From assembly GCA_001871075.1 (NCBI GenBank), contig MNUP01000132.1, forward strand, positions 1 to 8,719: a stretch of 8,719 nt of DNA. Direction: 5' to 3'. Positions 1-6,896 of this stretch are shown piece after piece. The stretch comes from Candidatus Desantisbacteria bacterium CG1_02_49_89. Lineage in GTDB: Bacteria; Desantisbacteria; UBA1551. Positions within the stretch are counted from its first letter, which is position 1. The number at the start of each line of letters is the position of its first letter. The position numbers and the translations under genes were made by a program. The notes under the pieces are model-generated. The model did no database searches, was not told the origin of the DNA, and was given only the letters and a program-made list of their open reading frames with translations.

Positions 1-1
1 A

Positions 2-1753
2 TTCAATTTCTGGGCTGTTCTTCTGGTGGTCCTTTCGCTCTTCCTTAATATATGGGGGATAAACTGGGGCGTGCCTGATGACGAAAGGATAAGCCTTGTG
101 TTCGGCAGCAGGGAAATAATTTCTGGGATATCCGGGATAATGAAGGAAAGCAGGGATGATATCCGCAGCCAGCTGGAAAGCCCTCTCCAGGAGCAGAAGT
201 ATGAGGAAAAAAGCATAGGGCTTGACATGAAAGGAAAAACCGTTCATATACCGCGCTCCCAGCTCGACGGGGCGCGTTCTTTCCTGATACGTTCTTACGG
301 GGGAGACGAGCAAAGGCCGCTCGTGAGCCTCAGCGGCATGAAACCCGGGAAACTCGATCTGAACCCGCGTATGTATTTCTACGGCGGTTTTTACCTTTAC
401 GGACTGGGAGCTTTCCTTAAAATGCTTTCTGTATTCAAGCTGGTCACAGTGCAGTCAAATTCCGCTTACTATTTTATCAACCCCTCGGAAATGGGAAAGA
501 TCTTTATCGCGGCGAGGGCCTACAGCGCAATATTCGCGAGCCTTGCGGTCTACCTGATGTATATGATCGGCGCCCTGCTCTTCAACAGGAAGACCGGCCT
601 GATAGCCGCGCTGTTCTTCTGTCTAACTCCCGGGGTCGTTCTATGGAGCCACTACCTTAGTCCATTCGCTTTCACGCTTTTTTGGCTGAACCTTTCGCTG
701 TATTTCTGCGCGCAGATATACAAAACAGGTAGGTTCAGGTATTATATTCTTTCAGGGGTCTTTGCCGGCCTTGCTTCGGGAGCCCTCATCCATTACGGGT
801 ACGTGCTGCTTGGTGTGCCTTTGGCGCATTTCCTGAGAAGCGTCAAGGAAGGGAATGGCATCCTGCTTTCGCTTAAAAAGATATTCTCAAAGAAGATACT
901 TATTTCCCTGTGCCTTTTCCTCGCGTGTTTCCTGGCGGTCAATCCTTATTACGTGATATCCCTGAAAACAATGATCGCCGAATTCCGGCACGCGAAGCAG
1001 TGGTGGAGATCGGAGTATTCGCCGCGTAACTGGGCGTATCATTTTGTAAAAGTGCTTCCGTACCAGTTCGGCTGGCTCATCTGGATAGCCGTCGCGGCAG
1101 GCCTGGTTTTTGCCGCCGCAAGGCATACGGCCGAGGATATATTTTTCCTCGCGCTTACCGTGCCGCTCTATATCTACATCAGTTCCAGCACCACGTATTA
1201 CGCGCATTACGGCCTTCCGCTTGTGCCTTTCATGTTAATGCCGGCGGCCGCGATGCTGGGAAGGGAAGGCGGCTTTCCGGGCAAAAGAATAGCGTTTTCG
1301 GCGTTCATTGCCGCGATCGCGCTTTATACTTTCGCGCTGGACGTTTCATACGACAGGATATTCGCGGGCGTGAATATAAGGACGCAGGCAGGCAGGTGGA
1401 TTGATAAAGAGATACCGAAAGGCAGTTCTGTAGGCATGCTGGAAACACCTTCTCCGTGGAGGACCCCTCCGATCAATCCTTTCAGGTACAGGATCGTTGT
1501 AACCGCAAGGGACAGCAAGATACTGGAAAAAGAAAGGCCCGAATACTATTATATCAACGAGTTCCAATGGATGAGGGGGGTGAGTTTCCCGGTTGTGCGG
1601 GATTTCATTTCGGGATACGAAGAGATAAAAAGGTTCGAGCAGAGGCCGCGGCTTTTCGGGATCACCCTTGTTTCCGGCAAAGACCAGCCCTGGGACTGGC
1701 CGTCGCCGAACCCGCTTATGATAGTATATAAAAGAAGAGCTCATGGCTCATAG
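2..1753 (+). CDS. Membrane glycosyltransferase, GT39/ArnT-like, 5' partial
   Basis: The reading frame is open from the first bases of the window, so the true start lies upstream; the in-frame GTG at 26 falls inside the first hydrophobic segment and is unlikely to be the start. About 583 residues are visible. They show roughly ten hydrophobic segments, a first outer loop with the acidic motif VPDDER just after the first segment, and a later NPRMYFYGGFYLYGLG stretch. This is the usual plan of polyprenyl-phosphate-sugar-dependent transferases of the PMT/ArnT superfamily, in which acidic residues of the first loop are catalytic. The last 130 or so residues form a soluble tail. The protein probably transfers a sugar from a lipid carrier at the outer face of the inner membrane. 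The last residues (Ala-His-Gly-Ser-stop) are encoded by the repeat beginning at 1738, so the native C-terminus has been replaced. Substrate and acceptor cannot be inferred. Confidence 0.8.
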   Translation, partial: FNFWAVLLVVLSLFLNIWGINWGVPDDERISLVFGSREIISGISGIMKESRDDIRSQLESPLQEQKYEEKSIGLDMKGKTVHIPRSQLDGARSFLIRSYGGDEQRPLVSLSGMKPGKLDLNPRMYFYGGFYLYGLGAFLKMLSVFKLVTVQSNSAYYFINPSEMGKIFIAARAYSAIFASLAVYLMYMIGALLFNRKTGLIAALFFCLTPGVVLWSHYLSPFAFTLFWLNLSLYFCAQIYKTGRFRYYILSGVFAGLASGALIHYGYVLLGVPLAHFLRSVKEGNGILLSLKKIFSKKILISLCLFLACFLAVNPYYVISLKTMIAEFRHAKQWWRSEYSPRNWAYHFVKVLPYQFGWLIWIAVAAGLVFAAARHTAEDIFFLALTVPLYIYISSSTTYYAHYGLPLVPFMLMPAAAMLGREGGFPGKRIAFSAFIAAIALYTFALDVSYDRIFAGVNIRTQAGRWIDKEIPKGSSVGMLETPSPWRTPPINPFRYRIVVTARDSKILEKERPEYYYINEFQWMRGVSFPVVRDFISGYEEIKRFEQRPRLFGITLVSGKDQPWDWPSPNPLMIVYKRRAHGS

Positions 1754-1833
1754 CTCATAGCTCATAGTCAAACTGATAAAAGATAGCTCATGGCTCATAG
1801 CTCATAGTCAAACTGATAAAAGATGGCTGATGG
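1738..1833 (+). repeat. Tandem GCTCATA array, left arm of IVP cassette
   Basis: Two head-to-tail copies are visible: 47 bp (1738-1784) and 40 bp (1785-1824). They are identical except that the first has one extra 7-nt unit. Each copy is a run of GCTCATA-type units followed by the same 17-nt tail (TCAAACTGATAAAAGAT). A degenerate beginning of a third copy (GGCTGATGG) follows at 1825-1833. The array lies between the first glycosyltransferase and the small gene at 1852 and supplies the glycosyltransferase stop codon TAG at 1751-1753. Near-identity of the copies suggests recent slippage or duplication. Confidence 0.9.
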
Positions 1834-1851
1834 TAAAAACAAGAGGGTACG

Positions 1852-2229
1852 GTGGCGAAGAGAGAAATACATTTTAGTTTTGAAAATTTAGAGGTCTGGC
1901 AAAAGGCAATTACTTTTGCTGATACTGTTATTGATATAATCGATAAACTTGAGACAGACAGGAAACATTATAGGCTGATCGAACAGCTGGAATCGTCAGT
2001 TACTTCAATAGCAATGAATATCGCAGAGGGAAAGGGCAGGTTTTCAAAGAAAGAATTTGCAAAGTTTCTTTATATTGCCAGAGGTTCCCTGTTTGAATCC
2101 GTTGCTTTAATGGAGATTTTTAAAAGAAGAAGGTGGGTTGCCGAAGACCAGTATGATAAATTTTATAATGACGGAAATATAATAGGGAAAATGCTGACAG
2201 GTTTGATAAACTCAATAAAAAGCTCTTAG
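1852..2229 (+). CDS. Four-helix-bundle protein, 23S rRNA intervening-sequence (IVP) family
   Basis: This 125-residue protein has the hallmarks of the S23/IVP family: an N-terminal FENLEVWQKA motif (10-19), the central SIAMNIAEGKGR block (52-63), a KKEFAKFL segment and ARGSLFES (76-83). The length is typical. The family folds as a four-helix bundle. It is encoded in intervening sequences of some 23S rRNA genes and is related to Avd, the accessory protein of diversity-generating retroelements; no reverse transcriptase or variable repeat is present here. Its biochemical role is unsettled, and nucleic-acid binding is a reasonable guess. The start is GTG, preceded by AGAGGG four bases upstream; nearby ATGs are out of frame. 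The stop region AGCTCTTAGTC matches a repeat motif AGCTCATAGTC at 10 of 11 bases, so the repeat may supply this stop too. The gene is markedly AT-richer than its neighbours and has no evident tie to glycan synthesis, so it looks inserted. Confidence 0.88.
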   Translation: MAKREIHFSFENLEVWQKAITFADTVIDIIDKLETDRKHYRLIEQLESSVTSIAMNIAEGKGRFSKKEFAKFLYIARGSLFESVALMEIFKRRRWVAEDQYDKFYNDGNIIGKMLTGLINSIKSS

Positions 2230-2241
2230 TCTTTTGTTTTT

Positions 2242-2300
2242 GCTATGAGCTATTAGCTTTTAATTTTTAGCCATGAGCAATGAGCTATGAGCTATGAGCC
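2242..2300 (-). repeat. Inverted GCTCATA array, right arm of IVP cassette
   Basis: Read on the minus strand this is a run of GCTCATA/GCTCATT/GCTCATG units (2270-2300), then an A-rich stretch and a second short block (GCTAATAGCTCATAGC, 2242-2257). It is the reverse complement of the array at 1738-1767, with 21 nt perfectly shared. Just upstream, the sequence GTCTTTTG...GCTATGAGCT loosely mirrors the tail of the left arm (ATAAAAGAT after AGCTCATAG). It contains an ATG at 2287 in frame with the following methyltransferase, but this is better read as repeat sequence than as its start. Confidence 0.85.
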
Positions 2301-2305
2301 AGGAG
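2301..2305 (+). promoter_or_regulatory. Shine-Dalgarno deciding the methyltransferase 1 start
   Basis: AGGAG lies five bases before the ATG at 2311. It directly abuts the end of the inverted repeat at 2300. This favours ATG 2311 over the in-frame upstream ATG 2287, which lies within the repeat and has no such site at proper spacing. Confidence 0.7.
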
Positions 2306-2310
2306 TATCC

Positions 2311-3105
2311 ATGACTGAATTTTCATTCGGCAGGAACTGGGACCAGTTCATTAAGAACTACCTGACTGAGGAAAGGGTTGAGGCCGCGAAAAAGCATATC
2401 CTGGATTTCTTGGAAATTCCCGACCTTAAAGGCAGGTCCTTTCTCGATATAGGCTGCGGGAGCGGGATACATTCGCTTGCGGCCCTGAAAGCCGGCGCCG
2501 CGAAGGTCATAAGCTTTGACGTGGACCCGTATTCGGTCGAAACCACCCGCAGGGTCAGGGAAATGTCCGGCAGTCCTGAAACATGGGATGTCCTTTCAGG
2601 CTCAATACTGGATGAAAAATTCCTTTCAGGCATAAGCCTGGCTGATATCGTGTATTCCTGGGGGGTGCTGCACCATACGGGGAATATGTGGAAGGCAGTG
2701 GAAAACGCGTCAAGGTTCATTAAGGATAACGGTATTTTTTACGTGGCGCTGTACGTGACAACGCCGAAGTCGGATTACTGGGTCAGGATAAAGAAAAGGT
2801 ACAATACGGCTTCATCAGCCGGCAAGGCTTTCATGGAGCAGTGGTATATGTGGAGGCATCTCATAATACCGTATTTCATGCGCTCCAAAGACCCGCTGAA
2901 ATACATTCTGGAATACAAACAAAAAAGAGGCATGTCTTATTTCACCGACGTAAAAGACTGGCTTGGCGGTTACCCGTACGAACACGCGAAGATCGAGGAG
3001 GTCCTGAAATTCTGCAGGGAAAAACTGGGCCTTGAACTGGCCGGCCTCGGTACCGGGGAAGCGTGCATAGAATACCTTTTTAAGAAAAGCGGGAAGCGAT
3101 CCTGA
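2311..3105 (+). CDS. Class I SAM-dependent methyltransferase
   Basis: This 264-residue protein (start ATG 2311) has the Rossmann methyltransferase motifs in order: motif I FLDIGCGSG (44-52), which binds SAM; the acidic end of strand 2, VISFDVDP (66-73), for the ribose hydroxyls; and the motif-IV-like segment ADIVYSWGVLHH (111-122). The C-terminal 130 residues are mixed polar and aromatic, with a WLGGYPYEHAKIEEV stretch that may form the acceptor site. It resembles the Methyltransf_11/23-type enzymes common in polysaccharide clusters, so O-methylation of a glycan sugar is likely; a small-molecule acceptor such as a quinone precursor cannot be excluded. It lies 44 bases upstream of the GT4 gene and probably shares its transcript. 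A longer form from ATG 2287 would add eight repeat-encoded residues (MSYEPGVS), which I consider spurious. Confidence 0.85.
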   Translation: MTEFSFGRNWDQFIKNYLTEERVEAAKKHILDFLEIPDLKGRSFLDIGCGSGIHSLAALKAGAAKVISFDVDPYSVETTRRVREMSGSPETWDVLSGSILDEKFLSGISLADIVYSWGVLHHTGNMWKAVENASRFIKDNGIFYVALYVTTPKSDYWVRIKKRYNTASSAGKAFMEQWYMWRHLIIPYFMRSKDPLKYILEYKQKRGMSYFTDVKDWLGGYPYEHAKIEEVLKFCREKLGLELAGLGTGEACIEYLFKKSGKRS

Positions 3106-3149
3106 AAAAGAGCGGAGATCCCGTATTAAATACAGGCTGAAAGACTAAG

Positions 3150-4265
3150 ATGGATAAAATAAAAATACTTTATATTATAGCCACGCTTGATATCGGCGGG
3201 ACCGAAAAGCAGCTTTTCGAGCTTGCGAAAGGGCTTGACAGGAAGAAATACGAACCGGTTGTGTGCTGCCTTACGCGCAGCGGCCCGGTTGAAAAGGACC
3301 TGCGGGATCGCGGCATCAGGGTGATCGAGGCAGGGAAGAAAGGCAAGCTGGATTTCGGCTTTTTATTCAAACTGGCAGGGATAATAAGGCGGGAAAAGCC
3401 CGGGATAGTCCACACGTTCCTGTGGACATCCAATACCTGGGGCAGGATCGCCGCGATGTTCGCGGGCGTGCCGGTCATCATTTCCAGCGAAAGGAGCACC
3501 GATTACTGGAAGGGATGGTTTGAATTCCTTATAGACTGGAAACTATCGCTCTTTACGAAAAAAATTATCGTCAATTCTCTGATAGTGAAGAAATTCATAG
3601 GATCCAGAGGTATCAGCGAGAAGAAGATCGAGGTTGTCCCCAACGGCATCGACACTTCCCTGTATGGGTCCCTGCCTGGTCCGTCGCAGGCAAAGAAAAT
3701 GCTGGGACTTGACCCTTTAGCGCCTGCGGTCGGTTTTGCGGGCAGGCTTTGCAGGGAGAAAGACCCTTTTGTTTTTGTAAGGCTGGCCGCAGCGGTACTG
3801 AAGGAAAAAAGCGCGCAGTTTGTTATTGCCGGGGACGGTGAAATGAGGGGCGGGGTCGAAGCGCTTGCAGGGTCCCTGGGAGTGAAAAAGAACCTGAGGA
3901 TACTCGGCTACAGGAATGACATGCCGCTGGTCCTGAGCGCGATGGACGTAGTGGTCCTAACGTCATTATGGGAAGGGCTTCCGAACGTGCTTATCGAAGC
4001 CGGCGCCGCCGCAAAACCGGCGGTCACCTTAAATGTCGGCGGGGCGGGAGAAGTGGTGGAGGACGGCAGGACGGGTTTTGTGGTCCCTGTTTCCGACGAA
4101 AAAGGCCTGGCCGAAAAGGTGCTTGTGCTTTTGAAGGGTCCGGCGCTTTGCGCGGAAATGGGCGCCGCGGCAAGGCAGCGCGTGGAAGAAAATTTTAAGC
4201 TTTCAAAAATGATAAGCATGACCGAGGCGATCTACAGCGCTGAACTGCAAAAAACAGCGCGCTGA
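3150..4265 (+). CDS. GT4 family glycosyltransferase (GT-B fold)
   Basis: This 371-residue protein has two Rossmann-like halves typical of GT-B retaining transferases. The N-terminal half opens with ILYIIATLDIGGTEKQL; its glycine-rich GGTE loop (16-19) is the usual acceptor/phosphate loop. The C-terminal half carries VPNGID (163-168), GFAGRLCREKD (195-205), the nucleotide-proximal FVIAGDGEM (224-232), and the E-X7-E motif E275-E283 within SLWEGLPNVLIEAG. It should transfer a sugar from a nucleotide donor to a lipid-linked acceptor at the cytoplasmic face of the membrane. The start ATG is fixed by an in-frame TGA four codons upstream (3138-3140); no strong Shine-Dalgarno is seen, so it may depend on coupling with the methyltransferase upstream. 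Donor and linkage are unknown. Confidence 0.92.
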   Translation: MDKIKILYIIATLDIGGTEKQLFELAKGLDRKKYEPVVCCLTRSGPVEKDLRDRGIRVIEAGKKGKLDFGFLFKLAGIIRREKPGIVHTFLWTSNTWGRIAAMFAGVPVIISSERSTDYWKGWFEFLIDWKLSLFTKKIIVNSLIVKKFIGSRGISEKKIEVVPNGIDTSLYGSLPGPSQAKKMLGLDPLAPAVGFAGRLCREKDPFVFVRLAAAVLKEKSAQFVIAGDGEMRGGVEALAGSLGVKKNLRILGYRNDMPLVLSAMDVVVLTSLWEGLPNVLIEAGAAAKPAVTLNVGGAGEVVEDGRTGFVVPVSDEKGLAEKVLVLLKGPALCAEMGAAARQRVEENFKLSKMISMTEAIYSAELQKTAR

Positions 4266-4282
4266 TTTTTAAATGCGGGCAG

Positions 4283-4306
4283 CAGTTTCTCAATGAGGAG
4301 GGACTG
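4283..4306 (+). promoter_or_regulatory. Hairpin sequestering the first of two Shine-Dalgarno sites of asnB
   Basis: CAGTTTCTC (4283-4291) can pair with GAGGGACTG (4298-4306) through nine consecutive pairs (seven Watson-Crick, two G-U) around a six-base loop AATGAG. The strong site AGGAGGG (4296-4302), which would serve ATG 4312, lies largely in the stem. The second site at 4333-4337, serving ATG 4342, is outside. The fold is read by eye and no energy was calculated. Confidence 0.4.
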
Positions 4307-4332
4307 GTAAAATGGGAGAATTGAGGAACAGC

Positions 4333-4337
4333 GGAGG
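4333..4337 (+). promoter_or_regulatory. Shine-Dalgarno for the asnB Met-Cys start
   Basis: GGAGG stands four bases before ATG 4342. It supports the start that places the catalytic cysteine at position 2, as the enzyme class normally requires. Confidence 0.65.
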
Positions 4338-4341
4338 ATAT

Positions 4342-6246
4342 ATGTGCGGGTTTTGCGGGATCCTTGAATTCGGCTCGGGAAGCATAATAACCGAGGAGCT
4401 TTTGAAAAAAATGTGCGCGGTGCTCCAGCACCGCGGGCCTGATGACCAGGGCATATACATAAAAAGGAAAGACGGGGTGAGGCTGGGCCTGGGTCACAGG
4501 AGGCTGGCCGTCATAGACCTCAATACCGGGCGGCAGCCCATTTCCAACGAGGATGATACCATCTGGGTTGCCTACAACGGCGAGATATACAATTTCATGG
4601 AGCTGAGGGAAGGGCTTGAGAAAAAAGGGCACAGGTTCAAGACCCGGACCGACACGGAAGTGATAGTGCACCTTTACGAGGAGCACGGGACCGGCTTCGT
4701 CAGGTTCCTGCGGGGTATGTTCGGCATAGCGCTGTGGGACGAGAAGGAAGAACGCCTGGTCCTTGTAAGGGACAGGATCGGCAAGAAGCCCGTCTGCTAC
4801 GCGCTGGCCCCGGGCAGGCTTATTTTCGCGTCCGAGATAAAATCGATACTTGAGGTCCCCGGGATAAGCAGGGAGGTGAACCTTACCGCGATGCACCATT
4901 TCCTGACCTACCAGTACGTGCCGTCCCCGATCTCGATCTTCAGGGGCATTTCCAAGCTGCCAGCCGCGCACATGCTTGTCTGGGAGAAAGGGAGCGCGAA
5001 GGTCGAGAAATACTGGGAGCTTGATTACGGCGCTAAAATAAAGATAAGCCCTGCCGAAGCGCAGGAAAGGATAATCGGCGAGTTCAGGGAATCAACGAAG
5101 ATGAGGCTTGTCAGCGACGTGCCGCTCGGTGCTTTCCTCAGCGGCGGCATAGATTCAAGCGCAGTGGTGGCGATGATGTCGGAGCTCATGCCGAAGCCTG
5201 TCAAGACTTTTTCAATAGGTTTTGAAGAGCAGGATTTCTCCGAGTTGAAATACGCCAGGATGGTCTCAAAAATGTACGGGACAGACCACAAGGAGCTCAT
5301 AGTGAAGTCCCCGAATGTCCCGGAGCTGCTCCCGAAGCTGGTCTGGTATTACAACGAGCCCTACGCGGACTCCAGCGCCATCCCGACTTACTGCGTTTCG
5401 AAGATGACCAGGGAGCACGTTACGGTCGCGCTCAACGGGGACGGGGGGGACGAGAATTTCGCCGGGTATCCCAGGTACCAGCAGAGGAAGCTTGTCGATA
5501 CAGTTGCAGGGCTGTATAATATACTGCCCGGGTTTAAAAAGAACTGGATCAGCAGGATAGCGGGATCGCAGGCGTCCCGCAGCGCGTTCTGGAGGAAGGT
5601 AAAGTGGGCCGCGCAGGCTTCAGGCATGAGCCCGGAAAGAAGGTACGCCAGGTTCATGACGGTCTTCCCCAACGATTACAAGGAAAAGCTGTATTCCGAC
5701 ACGCTGAAAAAAGAGCTTGCGGGAATGGATTCAATAGACCTGCTTGCGGATGCCTGTTCAAGGGTGAAGGCAGATAATATTGTCGAAAGGATCATAGGCA
5801 GCGACATAATAACGTATTTGCCTGACTGCCTCTGCGTCAAGATGGACATAGCCGCTTCCGCGAATTCGCTTGAAACAAGGGCGCCCCTTCTTGACCACAG
5901 GTTCATGGAGTTCACGGCAAGCCTGCCCCCGGGCTTCAAGCTTAACGGCTTTACCACGAAATACGTTTTCAAGAAGGCGCTTGAGAAATACCTGCCTAAA
6001 GAGGTCCTTTACAGGAAGAAAATGGGGTTCGGCGTGCCCATAACGCACTGGTTCAAAAAAGACCTTAAGGATTACGCGCGCGGCATACTGCTTGGGGAAA
6101 GCGCGAAGCGCAGGGGCTATTTCAGGACGGAATACGTGAAACAGCTGCTGGACGAGCACGCCTCCGGGACCGCTGACCATACGACCAGGATCTGGGCGCT
6201 CCTGAACCTTGAGCTGTGGCACCAGGTTTTTATAGATGCGAAATAA
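4342..6246 (+). CDS. asnB: Glutamine-hydrolysing asparagine synthase-type amidotransferase
   Basis: This 634-residue, two-domain enzyme has the usual family length. The N-terminal Ntn glutaminase domain starts MCGFCGI, with Cys2 as nucleophile after Met removal; R54 (GHRRLAVID), N79/E81 (YNGEIYN) and D104 (RTDTEV) match known glutamine-binding residues. The C-terminal synthetase domain carries the ATP-pyrophosphatase loop SGGIDSS (267-273). Ammonia from glutamine would be channelled to an adenylated carboxylate. In polysaccharide clusters such proteins may amidate a sugar acid rather than make asparagine; the context favours that but does not prove it. Exosortase-associated amidotransferases of similar length also belong here, but no exosortase is in view. 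ATG 4342 is chosen because Cys must follow Met. An in-frame ATG at 4312 with its own strong Shine-Dalgarno would add an eleven-residue leader before Cys (MGELRNSGGYM). The gene lies 76 bases after GT4. Confidence 0.93.
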   Translation: MCGFCGILEFGSGSIITEELLKKMCAVLQHRGPDDQGIYIKRKDGVRLGLGHRRLAVIDLNTGRQPISNEDDTIWVAYNGEIYNFMELREGLEKKGHRFKTRTDTEVIVHLYEEHGTGFVRFLRGMFGIALWDEKEERLVLVRDRIGKKPVCYALAPGRLIFASEIKSILEVPGISREVNLTAMHHFLTYQYVPSPISIFRGISKLPAAHMLVWEKGSAKVEKYWELDYGAKIKISPAEAQERIIGEFRESTKMRLVSDVPLGAFLSGGIDSSAVVAMMSELMPKPVKTFSIGFEEQDFSELKYARMVSKMYGTDHKELIVKSPNVPELLPKLVWYYNEPYADSSAIPTYCVSKMTREHVTVALNGDGGDENFAGYPRYQQRKLVDTVAGLYNILPGFKKNWISRIAGSQASRSAFWRKVKWAAQASGMSPERRYARFMTVFPNDYKEKLYSDTLKKELAGMDSIDLLADACSRVKADNIVERIIGSDIITYLPDCLCVKMDIAASANSLETRAPLLDHRFMEFTASLPPGFKLNGFTTKYVFKKALEKYLPKEVLYRKKMGFGVPITHWFKKDLKDYARGILLGESAKRRGYFRTEYVKQLLDEHASGTADHTTRIWALLNLELWHQVFIDAK

Positions 6247-6250
6247 ATAT

Positions 6251-6344
6251 AACCACGAATTACTCGAATTACACGAAATAAGCATGAGAACAAGGCAGGA
6301 CCTTTCAAGTTTTTAATTTCGTGAAATTAGATTAATTCGTGGTT
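6251..6344. repeat. AACCACGAATT palindromic repeat, unit 1
   Basis: This is an inverted repeat with 30-nt arms (6251-6280 and 6315-6344) and a 34-nt spacer. The outer 12 pairs are perfect (AACCACGAATTA with TAATTCGTGGTT), and 26 of 30 positions pair overall. Each arm is built of three 9-nt periods (ACGAATTAC-like). It begins four bases after the asnB stop. Confidence 0.9.
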
Positions 6345-6368
6345 AAAGTACTATTAAAAAACTAACGC

Positions 6369-6444
6369 AACCACGAATTTCACGAATTACTCGAATTAGG
6401 CAATGGAGAAGATTTACTTCGTGAAATTAGATTAATTCGTGGTT
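6369..6444. repeat. AACCACGAATT palindromic repeat, unit 2 (short spacer)
   Basis: The arms are 6369-6398 and 6415-6444, with 23 of 30 positions pairing and a 16-nt spacer. The right-arm core at 6418-6446 is identical over 29 bases to 6318-6346 of unit 1, exactly 100 bp away. The spacer is shorter than in units 1 and 3. The trailing GGTTAAGGTG may act as the ribosome-binding region of the next gene. Confidence 0.85.
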
Positions 6445-6459
6445 AAGGTGTATAAAATA

Positions 6460-6873
6460 ATGCAACGACGACTTTTTCAGCTTACGCGAATTGCTAAAAA
6501 CAAGAACATAGTATATAAAGAGCTGAGCTATAAAGTGATAGGCGCAGCTATGGAAGTTCATATAAATTTGGGTCCGGGTTTTCTTGAGTCTGTTTATGAT
6601 GAAGCCTTCGGCATTGAATTAAAAAGGATCAATCTGAGATTTGAATATCAAAAGGACCTGAGGATATTTTATAAAGGGGAAAAATTAGCAAAAGAGTTCA
6701 GGGTTGATTATATGATAGAGGATAAAATCCTTGTAGAAAATAAGGCTGTAAAAGTAATAACGGAAATCGAGGAAGCGCAAATGCACAATTATTTAAAAGC
6801 TACAGGTTTAAAATTGGGCATAATTATAAACTATGGTTCGCCTTCGTTGGAATATAAAAGAATCGTAAGGTAG
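6460..6873 (+). CDS. GxxExxY protein, PD-(D/E)XK superfamily
   Basis: This 137-residue protein carries the family signature G40-F-L-E43-S-V-Y46 inside VIGAAMEVHINLGPGFLESVYDEA. It also has a PD-(D/E)XK-like core: D83 in FRVDYMIED, then E93-N-K95 in ILVENKAV. It ends with the typical IIINYGSPSLEYKRIV. The family (GxxExxY/PDDEXK_3) has a nuclease-like fold and no established function that I know of. The start is uncertain. ATG 6460 follows AAGGTG by nine bases; GTG 6439 lies inside the palindromic repeat and is rejected. Family members often begin close to the YKELSYKVIGAA segment (here residue 19), so the first 17 or so residues may be an extension read from degenerate repeat sequence. The gene is AT-rich, palindrome-flanked and unrelated to glycan synthesis, so it looks inserted. 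Confidence 0.85.
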   Translation: MQRRLFQLTRIAKNKNIVYKELSYKVIGAAMEVHINLGPGFLESVYDEAFGIELKRINLRFEYQKDLRIFYKGEKLAKEFRVDYMIEDKILVENKAVKVITEIEEAQMHNYLKATGLKLGIIINYGSPSLEYKRIVR

Positions 6874-6885
6874 AAATTCGTGGTT
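6874..6885. repeat. Isolated half arm directly after the GxxExxY stop
   Basis: AAATTCGTGGTT follows the stop codon without a gap and is the exact reverse complement of 6369-6380. It has no left arm of its own nearby, so it either closes the bracket around the gene or is a remnant of a fourth unit. Confidence 0.7.
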
Positions 6886-6896
6886 TCTTAACAGGC

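Larger units (their letters stand above)
1738..2300. mobile_element. Putative palindrome-bounded cassette with IVP-type gene
   Basis: A 21-nt sequence at 1745-1765 recurs perfectly as its reverse complement at 2280-2300, and the AT-rich gene at 1852-2229 lies between. The right arm ends one base before the Shine-Dalgarno AGGAG of the next gene, and the left arm begins inside the last codons of the previous one, so the block fills the joint exactly. In a sampled line G/C is 20 of 60 bases inside the gene versus 36 of 60 in the neighbouring methyltransferase. No clear target-site duplication is visible. Inverted-repeat-bounded insertions carrying the same protein family are known inside 23S rRNA genes (intervening sequences); here the site is an operon joint. 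That it is mobile is inference. Confidence 0.45.

Noticed and set aside
1738-2300. Diversity-generating retroelement, suggested by the relation of IVP to Avd
   Set aside because: There is no reverse transcriptase, no template/variable repeat pair and no C-type-lectin target in the window.
2287-2310. ATG 2287 as start of methyltransferase 1
   Set aside because: It lies inside the inverted repeat. ATG 2311 has AGGAG at five-base spacing and begins the conserved part of the protein.
4195-4971. 258-codon reverse-strand open frame
   Set aside because: It is a shadow of asnB and the GT4 end in GC-rich sequence, with no domain and no ribosome site.
6117-6308. Reverse-strand open frame beginning MKGPALFS and containing VIRVIRG
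   Set aside because: It is a translation of the palindromic 9-nt repeat, which is open in all frames, plus the antisense of asnB. It is not a gene.
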